Shown here in pieces: positions 1-8,412 of a stretch of DNA of 64,000 nucleotides. Position numbers and translations under genes: made by a program. The DNA is from Leisingera sp. M658 (GTDB lineage Bacteria; Pseudomonadota; Alphaproteobacteria; Rhodobacterales; Rhodobacteraceae): contig NZ_CP083546.1 of assembly GCF_025144145.1 (NCBI RefSeq), positions 2,000,501 to 2,064,500 on the forward strand, given 5' to 3'. The stretch's first letter is position 1, and every line of letters begins with the position of its first letter. The notes under the pieces are model-generated. The model was not told the DNA's origin, did not search any database, and saw only the letters and a program-made list of their open reading frames with translations.

Positions 1-999
1 GCTTACTTCGCCACCATCAACCACGGCAAGAAAAGCATCGCACTGGATCTGAAGGCGCCCGAGGACCGCGTGGTTTTTGAGCGGCTGCTGGCGCAGGCCG
101 ACGTGCTTCTGGAGAACTACCGTCCCGGCGTGATGCAGCGGCTGGGCTACGGCTGGGAGGATCTGCACGCCAGATACCCGCGGCTGATCTATGGTGCCGT
201 GTCGGGTTTTGGCCACTCCGGCCCCGATGCCCTGAAGCCTGCCTATGACATGGTGGTGCAGGCCCGCGGCGGGGTGATGTCAATCACCGGCGAAAAGGAC
301 CGCGATCCGGTGCGCGTCGGTGCCTCGATCGGCGATATCGTGGCGGGCATGTTTCTGGGGCACGGTGTCCTGGCGGCCCTTTTGGACGTGCAGAAAACCG
401 GTCTGGGCCGGTTCATCGATGTTGCCATGCTGGACAGTCAATTGGCGCTGCTGGAGCACGCCATCGCCATCACATCGGTTACCGGACAAGCCCCGCAGCC
501 CTCTGGCGCCCGGCACCCGTCGATCACTCCGTTCGAAACTTTTCACGCATCAGACGGGCTGTTTGTTATTGCTGCCGGCAATGACACGCTATTTGCCCGG
601 CTCTGTGACGCGTTGGATTTACCGCTTGCCGAAGACCCGCGTTTTGCCACCAATCCGGCCCGGTGCGAAAATGCACGCCTTCTGAAACGCTTGATCGAGG
701 CGGTGACACTAGGGGACACCAAAGACCACTGGATCGGGGTTCTGACCAGGGCCGGCATTCCCACAGGGCCGATCCAGACAGTGGATCAGGTCCTGAAGGA
801 CCCGCAGATCCTGGCCCGCAATATGGTCGTCGAGGTTCTAGGCAAAAACGGTCGATCCGCAAAATTGTCAGCAGGCAATCCGATCAAGATGAGCGGCATG
901 CCGGACCCTGAAACCCGCGCCCCTGCCCCGCAGCTGGATGGCGACCGCGCAGAGATTCTGGCGTGGCTGAAAGAGGTTGAGGCACAAGCCGCCCTCTGA
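1..999 (+). CDS. CaiB/BaiF family CoA-transferase (5' end outside window)
   Basis: The frame is open from the first base, so the start lies upstream of the window. The protein belongs to the class III (CaiB/BaiF, formyl-CoA transferase-like) family, which moves CoA between carboxylic acids in the cytoplasm. Visible family marks are the N-terminal segment ATINHGKKSIALDLK, the SGFGHSGP stretch, and VGASIGD, whose Asp (codon 334-336) matches the catalytic Asp that forms the acyl-anhydride in formyl-CoA transferase. The second domain (FHASDGLFVIAAGNDTLF) and C-terminus are complete. The substrate cannot be read from sequence and no neighbouring catabolic genes are visible. Family call is firm, substrate unknown. 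Confidence 0.93.
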   Translation, partial: AYFATINHGKKSIALDLKAPEDRVVFERLLAQADVLLENYRPGVMQRLGYGWEDLHARYPRLIYGAVSGFGHSGPDALKPAYDMVVQARGGVMSITGEKDRDPVRVGASIGDIVAGMFLGHGVLAALLDVQKTGLGRFIDVAMLDSQLALLEHAIAITSVTGQAPQPSGARHPSITPFETFHASDGLFVIAAGNDTLFARLCDALDLPLAEDPRFATNPARCENARLLKRLIEAVTLGDTKDHWIGVLTRAGIPTGPIQTVDQVLKDPQILARNMVVEVLGKNGRSAKLSAGNPIKMSGMPDPETRAPAPQLDGDRAEILAWLKEVEAQAAL

Positions 1000-1144
1000 C
1001 TGACGGCCCGCTAAAAACCGCATCCCAAAGTCACCAAATATGGGAAAATGGCGCCAGCAGACGGGAAAATGCCGCCCATTGCCTTTCGCCTGCCGCAAAA
1101 GCCCATATGCTCCGCCTAAATTGCGGAATGAGAAGGCTACAGGC

Positions 1145-3193
1145 ATGACTGACGAACCCCTCGTTGTGTTTACCCCATCCGGCAAACGCGGGCGTTTCCC
1201 CGCGGGCACGCCGATCCTTACCGCCGCCCGGCAGCTTGGGGTCGACCTCGACTCGGTCTGCGGCGGCCGCGGGATCTGCTCGAAATGCCAGATCACCCCG
1301 TCCTACGGCGAGTTTTCCAAGCATGGTGTGACCGCCGAGGAAGGCGCGCTGAGCGAATGGAACAAGGTTGAACAGCGCTACAAGGACAAGCGCGGCCTGA
1401 TCGACGGCCGCCGTCTGGGCTGTCAGGCCACCGTGCAGGGCGACATCGTGATCGACGTGCCGCCGGAAAGCCAGGTCCACCGCCAGGTGGTGCGCAAACG
1501 CGCCGAAGCCCGCGACATCACCATGAACCCCTCCACCCGCCTGTTCTATGTCGAGGTTGAAGAGCCCGACATGCACAAGCCAACAGGCGACATGGAACGG
1601 CTGATCGAGGCGCTGGATGCCCAATGGGACCTCAAGGGCGTCAAGACCGATCTGCATATCCTGCATGCGCTGCAGCCTGCCCTGCGCAAGGGTGGCTGGA
1701 AGGTGACAGTGGCCGTGCATCTGGGCGACGCAAGCCACCCGCCGAAAATCATGCATATCTGGCCAGGCTTCTACGAAGGCACTGTGTACGGCCTGGCGGT
1801 CGATCTCGGCTCCACCACCATTGCCGCGCATCTGTGCGACCTGAAAACCGGCGAGGTTGTCGCCTCCTCCGGCATCATGAATCCGCAGATCCGCTTTGGC
1901 GAAGACCTGATGAGCCGGGTCTCCTATTCGATGATGAACAAAGGCGGTGATCAGGAAATGACCCGCGCGGTGCGCGAAGGCATGAACGCGCTGTTCACTC
2001 AGATCGCGTCTGAGGCGGAGATTGACAAAGCACTGATTGTGGACGCGGTCTTTGTCTGCAACCCGGTGATGCACCACCTGTTCTTAGGGATAGACCCGTT
2101 TGAGCTGGGTCAGGCGCCGTTTGCGCTGGCAACCTCCAACTCCTTGGCCTTGCGCGCGATGGAACTGGATCTGAATATCCACCCCGCCGCCCGCGTCTAT
2201 CTGCTGCCCTGCATTGCCGGCCACGTCGGTGCTGACGCCGCCGCGGTAGCGCTGTCCGAGGCACCTGACAAATCCGAAGATCTGGTGCTGGTCGTCGATG
2301 TCGGCACCAACGCCGAAATCCTGCTGGGTAACAAGGAAAAGGTCCTGGCCTGCTCCTCCCCCACCGGCCCCGCGTTCGAGGGCGCACAGATCTCCAGCGG
2401 CCAGCGCGCTGCTCCCGGTGCCATCGAACGCGTCGAGATCAACCCGGAAACCAAGGAACCGCGGTTCCGGGTGATCGGCTCGGAAATCTGGTCGGATGAG
2501 GACGGCTTTGCCGAGGCCATTGCCACTACCGGCATCACCGGCATCTGCGGCTCCGGCATTATCGAGGCGATAGCCGAAATGCGCATGGCCGGGGTGCTGG
2601 ATCCCTCCGGCCTGATTGGCTCGGCAGAACAGACCGGCACGGCCCGCTGCATTCAGGACGGGCGCACCAACGCGTATATGCTTTGGGACAGCTCTGCCGA
2701 GGGCGGCCCGACCATTACGGTCACCAACCCGGACATCCGCGCGATCCAGATGGCCAAAGCGGCGCTTTATTCCGGTGCGCGCCTGCTGATGGACAAATTC
2801 GGCGTCGAAAATGTTGACCGGGTGGTTCTGGCCGGTGCTTTTGGCGCGCATATCTCAGCCAAACACGCGATGGTGCTGGGCATGATCCCCGACTGTGTGC
2901 TGGACAAGGTGACCTCGGCTGGCAACGCCGCCGGTACCGGTGCCCGCATTGCGCTGTTGAACACAGAAGCGCGCGGCGAGATCGAGGAAACCGTTCGCAA
3001 TATCGAGAAAATCGAAACCGCCGTGGAGCCGCGCTTCCAGGAGCATTTCGTGAACGCATCAGCCATTCCAAACTCGGCCGAACCGTTCCCGATCCTTGGC
3101 ACCGTGGTGACCCTGCCGCAGGTGAACTTCAACACCGGCGGCGGTGATGGAGAAGGCGCTGGCGGAGGCCGCCGCCGCCGCCGCCGCGGCTGA
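1145..3193 (+). CDS. 2Fe-2S ferredoxin-ASKHA (DUF4445) corrinoid-protein reductive activator, RamA-like
   Basis: Residues 1-100 form a plant-type 2Fe-2S ferredoxin domain with C39-x5-C45-x2-C48 and a fourth Cys near residue 100 (RLGCQ). A linker is followed by an actin-like ATPase (ASKHA) domain from about residue 215, with phosphate loops VDLGSTT and VVDVGTNAEI. This is the RACo/RamA architecture, which uses ATP and a low-potential electron to return inactive Co(II)-corrinoid to Co(I). In Roseobacters such proteins have been linked genetically to reactivation of split, B12-dependent methionine synthase; that role is transferred here by family, since no metH part lies in the window. Start chosen at 1145 (gagaagg upstream); a frame open from 1040 adds 35 unconserved residues. 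The tail is Gly-rich then Arg-rich (GGGRRRRRRG). About 680 residues, normal for the family. Confidence 0.88.
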   Translation: MTDEPLVVFTPSGKRGRFPAGTPILTAARQLGVDLDSVCGGRGICSKCQITPSYGEFSKHGVTAEEGALSEWNKVEQRYKDKRGLIDGRRLGCQATVQGDIVIDVPPESQVHRQVVRKRAEARDITMNPSTRLFYVEVEEPDMHKPTGDMERLIEALDAQWDLKGVKTDLHILHALQPALRKGGWKVTVAVHLGDASHPPKIMHIWPGFYEGTVYGLAVDLGSTTIAAHLCDLKTGEVVASSGIMNPQIRFGEDLMSRVSYSMMNKGGDQEMTRAVREGMNALFTQIASEAEIDKALIVDAVFVCNPVMHHLFLGIDPFELGQAPFALATSNSLALRAMELDLNIHPAARVYLLPCIAGHVGADAAAVALSEAPDKSEDLVLVVDVGTNAEILLGNKEKVLACSSPTGPAFEGAQISSGQRAAPGAIERVEINPETKEPRFRVIGSEIWSDEDGFAEAIATTGITGICGSGIIEAIAEMRMAGVLDPSGLIGSAEQTGTARCIQDGRTNAYMLWDSSAEGGPTITVTNPDIRAIQMAKAALYSGARLLMDKFGVENVDRVVLAGAFGAHISAKHAMVLGMIPDCVLDKVTSAGNAAGTGARIALLNTEARGEIEETVRNIEKIETAVEPRFQEHFVNASAIPNSAEPFPILGTVVTLPQVNFNTGGGDGEGAGGGRRRRRRG

Positions 3194-3224
3194 TCTTTCC
3201 GCATAAAAATACGCTGCGGTGCCC

Positions 3225-3251
3225 TTGACCTCACTGGCGCCGCGGCATAAT
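3225..3251 (+). promoter_or_regulatory. Probable promoter of tRNA-Gly
   Basis: TTGACC (3225-3230) lies 15 bases before CATAAT (3246-3251), with the mature tRNA starting at 3266. The spacer is short by one or two bases, so the exact hexamers are uncertain; position and sequence fit a sigma-70 type promoter for the tRNA. Confidence 0.45.
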
Positions 3252-3265
3252 CCTTTGCTCAACGA

Positions 3266-3339
3266 GCGGGTATGGTGAAATGGTATCATGCGAGCTTCCC
3301 AAGCTTAAGGCGCGGGTTCGATTCCCGCTACCCGCTCCA
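3266..3339 (+). tRNA. tRNA-Gly (anticodon CCC), CCA encoded
   Basis: The acceptor stem GCGGGTA (3266-3272) pairs with TACCCGC (3329-3335), followed by discriminator T and encoded CCA (3337-3339). The anticodon loop TTCCCAA gives anticodon CCC, reading GGG. The T arm has GGTTCGATTCC. The length of 74 nt including CCA is normal. The base of the anticodon stem has one C/A mismatch next to a G-T pair, so the stem is slightly weak. Confidence 0.96.
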
Positions 3340-4355
3340 AATCACCCAACACATTTTTCCTGACTTTCAATGTTATAACGGAATCTGCCCCTGCAATTCC
3401 GGTTGACGATACTGCATTAAAAGGGAAAATCCGGGCCACAAAGACTGCTTCCGGAGCGTGAGCCCCAGGTAATCCCGAAGTGTATTTCCACTGCCGTGAG
3501 GCGCCGCCCCTGCGCCCATCCGGAAACACATGATTGCCAGCATTCCGCCAGAAGCGGCTGCGAGCGGTCCGGTTATTGGCTGCAAGCGTCAGCACACCCA
3601 AGGGCAGGCAAATCAAAGGTTTGCAACGAACGCCCCGCCAGTCTTGACCTTCGCAGACGAAAATTCCCCGTAAAAGACGGACTCCTCGCCCTACCCTTAA
3701 ATGGTCCCTTAACCAACAGGGGCAGCGGCCCGCAGGTATCGAGTGAATGTTTAATCAGCTTGGCGGGCCGCATCTTCAAACCGGCCTCACTTTAAACCGG
3801 CATTACTTTGCCACCTGAATACCGCGAGAGGGGTGCTTTCACTGCCATTATTCGTGCGGCGGCGAAGCGTTGAACACTTCCGCAGACAACCGGCATAGCA
3901 TGCTTTGGAAGCTCAACCGTCAAAGAAACCGGATCATTTGCAAACGTTCAGAAATTTTACGGACAATAATGAACTGTTCCCGCTATTGTTGACAAAAACA
4001 ACTGCAAGACACTACATTTTTAACGGTATCTCCCGCGTTGGGTGTTGTTGGTTCTTGGGGTAATTGGAGATGGTTCTGGTTTCGGGCTCTGCCTTTTATG
4101 GCAGGGCAATGTGTTTCCTGGAGATGCTAATCTACTGAAAACGGCCCTGTCCGGCACTGCATTGCCAGTGGCCGCACAGCAGTCGTCCGCCTGCCAGTTG
4201 TGATATCCGTTTCGCCTATCAGCCACGCCTTGCAGCGGCCGGGATGCTTTGACTGTTAGAGACCGCCAAAAAGGGGATCGCAGGACGGCTGCGGAATGCC
4301 TGGGGCGGTCCAGTTAACGCGCCGCTTACGGCAGCGCAGGCCAGCAGGGGGCAAA
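3340..4355. other. About 1 kb without a recognised gene, downstream of tRNA-Gly
   Basis: No open frame here has a recognisable product, codon pattern or good ribosome binding site. The left part is AT-richer than its surroundings. I looked for a second copy of the tRNA 3' end (an attachment site) and for integrase or transposase remnants and found none. The right part holds a promoter-like pair at 3989-4018, which would give the RTX gene a leader of about 330 nt. That leader contains a 22-codon frame (4070-4138, ATG very close to ggag) and a small CTGCC/GGCAG hairpin near 4090; neither is convincing by itself. Confidence 0.5.
3989..4018 (+). promoter_or_regulatory. Sigma-70-like promoter, probably for the Calx-beta/RTX gene
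   Basis: A perfect TTGACA (3989-3994) is separated by 18 bases from TACATT (4013-4018). Transcription would start near 4025, about 330 bases before the ATG at 4356. No other good promoter was seen closer to the gene. Confidence 0.5.
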
Positions 4356-7300
4356 ATGGCGACGATCAGCATCACGTCCGCAGACGCAATTGAAAGCATA
4401 GGATCCGGGTTCGGCGGCTTGGTAACCTTCACGGTCACGCTGTCCGAGGTTCCGGCCGACACGGTCACTGTCCAATACCGCACCATCGGAGGCAGTGCGG
4501 ATGAAAGCATCGACTTCCCGAAAACATCCGGCACCATCACCTTTGCTCCGGGCGAAGATACCCAGACGGTCGAATTCCGTGTCAGGCATGATACCCTCAA
4601 CGAGACTGACGAGGCCTTTGTTCTGGAGCTTTTCAACCCGGCCGGCGCATCCTTTGCGGGGCGGTCAGCCGTGCTGCGGCAAAGCGCTTTTGTACTGGAC
4701 GATGACGGCGCGGGTCTGGACCGGGCGGTCTTTGTTTCCTCACCGGTTGTGGTGGAGGGAAATGGCGGCACCCAGAAAGCGGATTTCACCATCCGCCTGT
4801 CCGAACCGGCCGCCAGCAGCCTCACGCTGGACTACCGAACCAAGAACGGCAGTGCGATCGCAGGCGAGGATTACCTTGCCAAATCCGGCAGTGTCACCTT
4901 CCAGGCCGGGCAGATGGAAAAGACGGTCCGGATCGACCTGACTGGAGACACTGCCTTGGAACCGTCAGAGTTTTTTCATCTGATCGTTGGCCCGGATGCC
5001 AGCCTTGGCGGAACTGCATCGGGTCTTTCGGGCACGGCCACGATCCTGGACAACGACGGCGGCAGCGGTTTACCGGTCTTGTCGCTGACCTCAGCCAATG
5101 CAGTGGAAAGCATCGGTTCGGGGTTTGGCGGCACGGTTGTTTTCACGCTGATGCTGTCGCGGCCCGCCGAAGATGCGGTCGAGGTGAACTACAGGTCAAT
5201 GGCGGGCGCTGCTGACGAGGATATCGACTACCCTGGGTTTGACGGCACTGTGACCTTTGCCCCCGGAGAGACGCTGAAAACCATCGAGGTCCGGGTTCAC
5301 CATGACAGTCTCATAGAAACCGATGAGGATTTCGGCATCCAGCTGTTTGATCCAACCGGAGCCGCATTTGCGGGCGGCGCCAAGGTGCTGCACGCCTCGG
5401 CCTTCATTCTGGATGATGACGGCACCAATCTGGACCGGGCGCTGACTGTGTCCTCGCCCATAGTTGTAGAGAACAACAGCGGTACACGTTCGGTACTGTT
5501 CGAGGTGCAATTGTCGGATCCTGCGGCAACGCAGCTGGTGTTTGACTACGCAACCCGCGATGGCAGCGCGACTGCAGGGGAAGACTATACGGCTGCGTCG
5601 GGCAAATTGCGGTTTGCCCCTGGCCAGACCAAAACGGTAGTTGAAGTTGAGCTGACCGGCGATAAGGCAGTGGAACCAAGCGAGTTCTTTCATCTGTCGG
5701 TGTCCCCGGGCAACGGGCTCGGCACGTCGGCCAATGGGCTGACCGGCACCGCAACGATCCTGGACAATGATGGCGGCCGCGGCCAGCCGGTCATTTCGCT
5801 GGCCGCGGCCGACGCGGTGGAAAGCATCGGAGCCGGCTTTGGCGGAATCGTGGAGTTTACCGTGACCCTGTCCAAAGCCGCCGCTGACACGGTGACCGTC
5901 AACTACCGTTCGCGGGCGGGTTCCGCCGACGAGGCTATTGATTATCCGGGCTTTAATGGCACCTTGGATTTTGCGCCTGGCGAGACGTCCAAAACGGTTG
6001 AGGTCCGGGTCCGGCATGACAGCATTTCCGAGACCGATGAAAGTTTTGGCATCGAACTGTTTGATCCCGGCGGCGGTGTTTTCACCGGCAACTCCAAGGT
6101 GCTGCGCGCGGACGCCTTTATCCTGGATGACGATGGCGTCAATCTCGACCGGGCACTGATGGTCTCCTCTCCTGTCATTGCCGAGGGCAACGGCGGCGCC
6201 CGCACAGCCCTGCTCGAGGTGCAAATCTCGGAACCGTCCGTCAACAGGCTGGTCTATGAGTACAAAACCCGCGACGGCAGTGCTGCCGCAGGTGACGATT
6301 ACGTGGCGCAAAGCGGCAAGCTGCGATTTGCGCCCGGCCAGACCAAAGCGGTCGTCGAGGTGGAACTGACCGGTGACAGGACAATCGAGCCGTCTGAGTT
6401 CTTCAGCCTGGTTGTGGAGCCGGCCGGCAGCCTTGGCAGCACCGTTAAGGGGCTGGTGGGCACGGCGGTTATTCTGGACGATGATGGCGGCGGCAAACGC
6501 CCGGTGCTATCGGTTTCGGCAACAGATGCCGTCGAAAGCATCGGGGCTGGTTTCGGCGGTACTGTGGTTTTCACCCTGACCTTGTCCAAACCTTCCTCCC
6601 AGGCAGTGACAGTGGATTACAATTCGGCAGCCGGATCAGCGACCGAAGGCGTCGACTACCCGGCATTTGCCGACACACTGATCTTTGCCCCTGGTGAAAC
6701 CTCAAAGACCGTCGGTGTGCGGGTGCGGCATGATAGCGAAATCGAAAGCGACGAGAGTTTCGGCATTGAACTTTCCGGACTTGAGGACGCGGTTTTCGCA
6801 GGTGGCAGCCGGGTGCTGCACAGCGATGCCTTTATCCTCGACGATGATGGCGTAAATCTGGACCGCAGCATTCAGGTAACCGCGACCGAGGCTGAGGAGC
6901 CCTCTCAAGGCGGCCGGTTTGCAGTCTTTGAAGTGACCCTGTCCGACCCCTTCAGCAGCACTGAGAAAATCCGCTATACCACCAAGGACAACAAGGCCAA
7001 AGCCGGGCAAGATTACGTGGAAACCAAAGGGGCGTTAACCTTTGCGCCCGGCCAGACCAAGGCCGCGGTGAACGTGGAGCTGCTGCCAGATTACCTGGCC
7101 GAAGGGGCCGAGGCCTTCTCGCTGGTGCTGAAGCAAGGCAGCTTTCCAGCCGGATTGAACGTGACCAGCAGCATCACCGCCGCCAAGGCCCGGATCCTTG
7201 ACGATGACATCAGGGGCACAGGCAGAAAGGACGAAATCGACGGAACTGGCGGGCCGGAGGGAATTTTTGGCCGCGGCGGATCCGACAAATTGAATGGCCG

Positions 7301-7778
7301 CGGCGGCGCTGACTGGCTGGACGGCGGCACAGGCAATGACACGCTGACCGGCGGCAGCGGCGGCGATACGCTGCTGGGCAAATCCGGGAACGACAGGTTG
7401 CATGGCGGTAAAGGCGGCGACAGTCTGACCGGGGGCAAAGGCGCTGATCATCTTACCGGCGGCAAGGGAGCGGATGTCTTTGTCTTTTACAGCGGAGATT
7501 CCGGTACCGGGCCAAACAAACGCGACACGGTCACCGATTTCAGTCGCAAGCAGGGCGATAAGGCCGATCTCAGCGAAATCGACGGCGACCGCGATGCACC
7601 CGGTGTTCAGGACCTGATGTGGATTGGCCGGGATGCGGAATTCTCAGGCGCTGGCGAAGTCAGCTTCGATACCGCCCGGTCGCTTTTGGAAATCAATCTG
7701 GACGGGGACCCGGCTGCTGAGATGCGAATTGATTTTGATGGCCTGGACGTATTCGGCGCGCGGGATCTGATATTCTGA
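4356..7778 (+). CDS. Calx-beta repeat protein with C-terminal RTX calcium-binding domain, probable type I secretion substrate
   Basis: The 1,140-residue protein has no N-terminal signal peptide. Residues 2-952 are four tandem units of about 238 residues; each unit begins with AVESIGSGFGG or a close variant and holds two Calx-beta domains, the first ending in LDDDG and the second in ILDNDGG or a variant, so eight Calx-beta domains in all. Residues 953-1050 are Gly/Asp nonapeptide repeats (GGTGNDTLTGGSGGDTLLG), followed by GADVFVFYSGD and a VTDFSRKQGD block typical of the C-terminus of RTX proteins. Such proteins leave the cell through ABC-type (TolC-dependent) machines and need Ca2+ to fold; they are often adhesins or surface proteins. 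No secretion genes are nearby. The start at 4356 has ggggg upstream; an in-frame ATG at 4296 is less likely. Adhesin function is inference. Confidence 0.9.
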   Translation: MATISITSADAIESIGSGFGGLVTFTVTLSEVPADTVTVQYRTIGGSADESIDFPKTSGTITFAPGEDTQTVEFRVRHDTLNETDEAFVLELFNPAGASFAGRSAVLRQSAFVLDDDGAGLDRAVFVSSPVVVEGNGGTQKADFTIRLSEPAASSLTLDYRTKNGSAIAGEDYLAKSGSVTFQAGQMEKTVRIDLTGDTALEPSEFFHLIVGPDASLGGTASGLSGTATILDNDGGSGLPVLSLTSANAVESIGSGFGGTVVFTLMLSRPAEDAVEVNYRSMAGAADEDIDYPGFDGTVTFAPGETLKTIEVRVHHDSLIETDEDFGIQLFDPTGAAFAGGAKVLHASAFILDDDGTNLDRALTVSSPIVVENNSGTRSVLFEVQLSDPAATQLVFDYATRDGSATAGEDYTAASGKLRFAPGQTKTVVEVELTGDKAVEPSEFFHLSVSPGNGLGTSANGLTGTATILDNDGGRGQPVISLAAADAVESIGAGFGGIVEFTVTLSKAAADTVTVNYRSRAGSADEAIDYPGFNGTLDFAPGETSKTVEVRVRHDSISETDESFGIELFDPGGGVFTGNSKVLRADAFILDDDGVNLDRALMVSSPVIAEGNGGARTALLEVQISEPSVNRLVYEYKTRDGSAAAGDDYVAQSGKLRFAPGQTKAVVEVELTGDRTIEPSEFFSLVVEPAGSLGSTVKGLVGTAVILDDDGGGKRPVLSVSATDAVESIGAGFGGTVVFTLTLSKPSSQAVTVDYNSAAGSATEGVDYPAFADTLIFAPGETSKTVGVRVRHDSEIESDESFGIELSGLEDAVFAGGSRVLHSDAFILDDDGVNLDRSIQVTATEAEEPSQGGRFAVFEVTLSDPFSSTEKIRYTTKDNKAKAGQDYVETKGALTFAPGQTKAAVNVELLPDYLAEGAEAFSLVLKQGSFPAGLNVTSSITAAKARILDDDIRGTGRKDEIDGTGGPEGIFGRGGSDKLNGRGGADWLDGGTGNDTLTGGSGGDTLLGKSGNDRLHGGKGGDSLTGGKGADHLTGGKGADVFVFYSGDSGTGPNKRDTVTDFSRKQGDKADLSEIDGDRDAPGVQDLMWIGRDAEFSGAGEVSFDTARSLLEINLDGDPAAEMRIDFDGLDVFGARDLIF
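4359..7212 (+). repeat. Four tandem coding repeats of about 714 bp
   Basis: Units begin near 4359, 5070, 5784 and 6498 and each encodes a pair of Calx-beta domains. The opening motif (S-A-D/N-A-V/I-E-S-I-G-S/A-G-F-G-G) and the motif FAPGET/Q-K-T recur at the same offset. Units 2 and 3 look most alike and the second half of unit 4 is the most diverged, consistent with unit duplication followed by drift. Confidence 0.88.
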
Positions 7779-7836
7779 GTGCGGCCCCATTGCCACCTGC
7801 CAGCGCGTGGTTCCGCAAAACTGTGCTAACCTGACG

Positions 7837-7869
7837 CGGTCCGCCTGTGCAGTGCGGGCGGACCGTTTT
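7837..7869 (+). terminator. Rho-independent terminator-like hairpin between the RTX gene and the next gene
   Basis: The arms cggtccgcc (7837-7845) and ggcggaccg (7857-7865) pair perfectly over 9 bp around an 11-base loop and are followed by TTTT. It lies 58 bases after the RTX stop codon, but also only a few bases before the ribosome binding site of the gene at 7884, so it could end RTX transcription or sit in the leader of the next gene. Confidence 0.7.
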
Positions 7870-7883
7870 GAGAGGGAACCAGT

Positions 7884-8366
7884 ATGAAACGTCATTGTTT
7901 AATTTCGGCACTGTTTTACGCCTTCAGCGCGGGCGGCGGAATTGCCGGCACGACCTGGGACCAGGCAGGCACTGGAACGGGTATCTCGACCAGTTCTGTA
8001 ACTGAAATTGCCGACGGGCATATGGTGATGCAAATCAGCAGTTCTTATGACAATATGGAAATGGCAGATGCGGGCCATCCGATGAACGGTGCGTCAGGGC
8101 CGTGTTTCGGCGCGGTTGAGATCGCGTCCGGCAGCGTTGGCGGTGGCGGCATATGCGTCTTTACCAGCAGTACCGGCGATAAGGTTGTGCTGCATTGGAC
8201 TGCTGAAGCAATGGATCCGTCCGGCGCCCTGACCGGCAGCTGGAAACTGACTGGCGGTACTGGGCACTGGTCTGATGCCGAGGGCGGCGGCGGCTTCTCG
8301 TCATTGACAGACCCGGAAACCGGGAAATTCGTCAATACCATCACCAGCAGCGTTACACTGCCCTGA
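7884..8366 (+). CDS. Small secreted protein, beta-barrel (allene oxide cyclase-like) candidate
   Basis: This 160-residue protein starts with a short signal peptide (MKRHCLISALFYAFSAGGGIAG, cleavage likely near residue 21), so it should be exported. The rest is rich in Gly, Ser and Thr. The segment GSWKLTGGTGHWSDAEGGG resembles the G-x-Y/W-x-GG-x-G motif of proteins with an allene oxide cyclase or lipocalin-like barrel. Two cysteines (near residues 75 and 92) could form a disulfide. The ribosome binding site agaggga is well placed before ATG 7884. It follows the RTX gene in the same direction across a terminator-like hairpin. Function unknown; the fold suggestion is weak. Confidence 0.7.
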   Translation: MKRHCLISALFYAFSAGGGIAGTTWDQAGTGTGISTSSVTEIADGHMVMQISSSYDNMEMADAGHPMNGASGPCFGAVEIASGSVGGGGICVFTSSTGDKVVLHWTAEAMDPSGALTGSWKLTGGTGHWSDAEGGGGFSSLTDPETGKFVNTITSSVTLP

Positions 8367-8412
8367 ATTAGCGGCGGGGCTTGACCTGCCCCGCCTAGCA
8401 CTAACGCCTGTC

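Noticed and set aside
3266-3339. tRNA-Gly as an active integration site
   Set aside because: No second copy of the tRNA 3' end and no integrase gene in the window.
3496-3795. 99-codon frame in the gap after tRNA-Gly
   Set aside because: No binding site, Arg/Pro-rich chance composition and no recognisable domain.
4359-7212. Regular repeats considered as a CRISPR or satellite array
   Set aside because: The period of about 714 bp is in frame and encodes Calx-beta domain pairs; no short repeat-spacer pattern.
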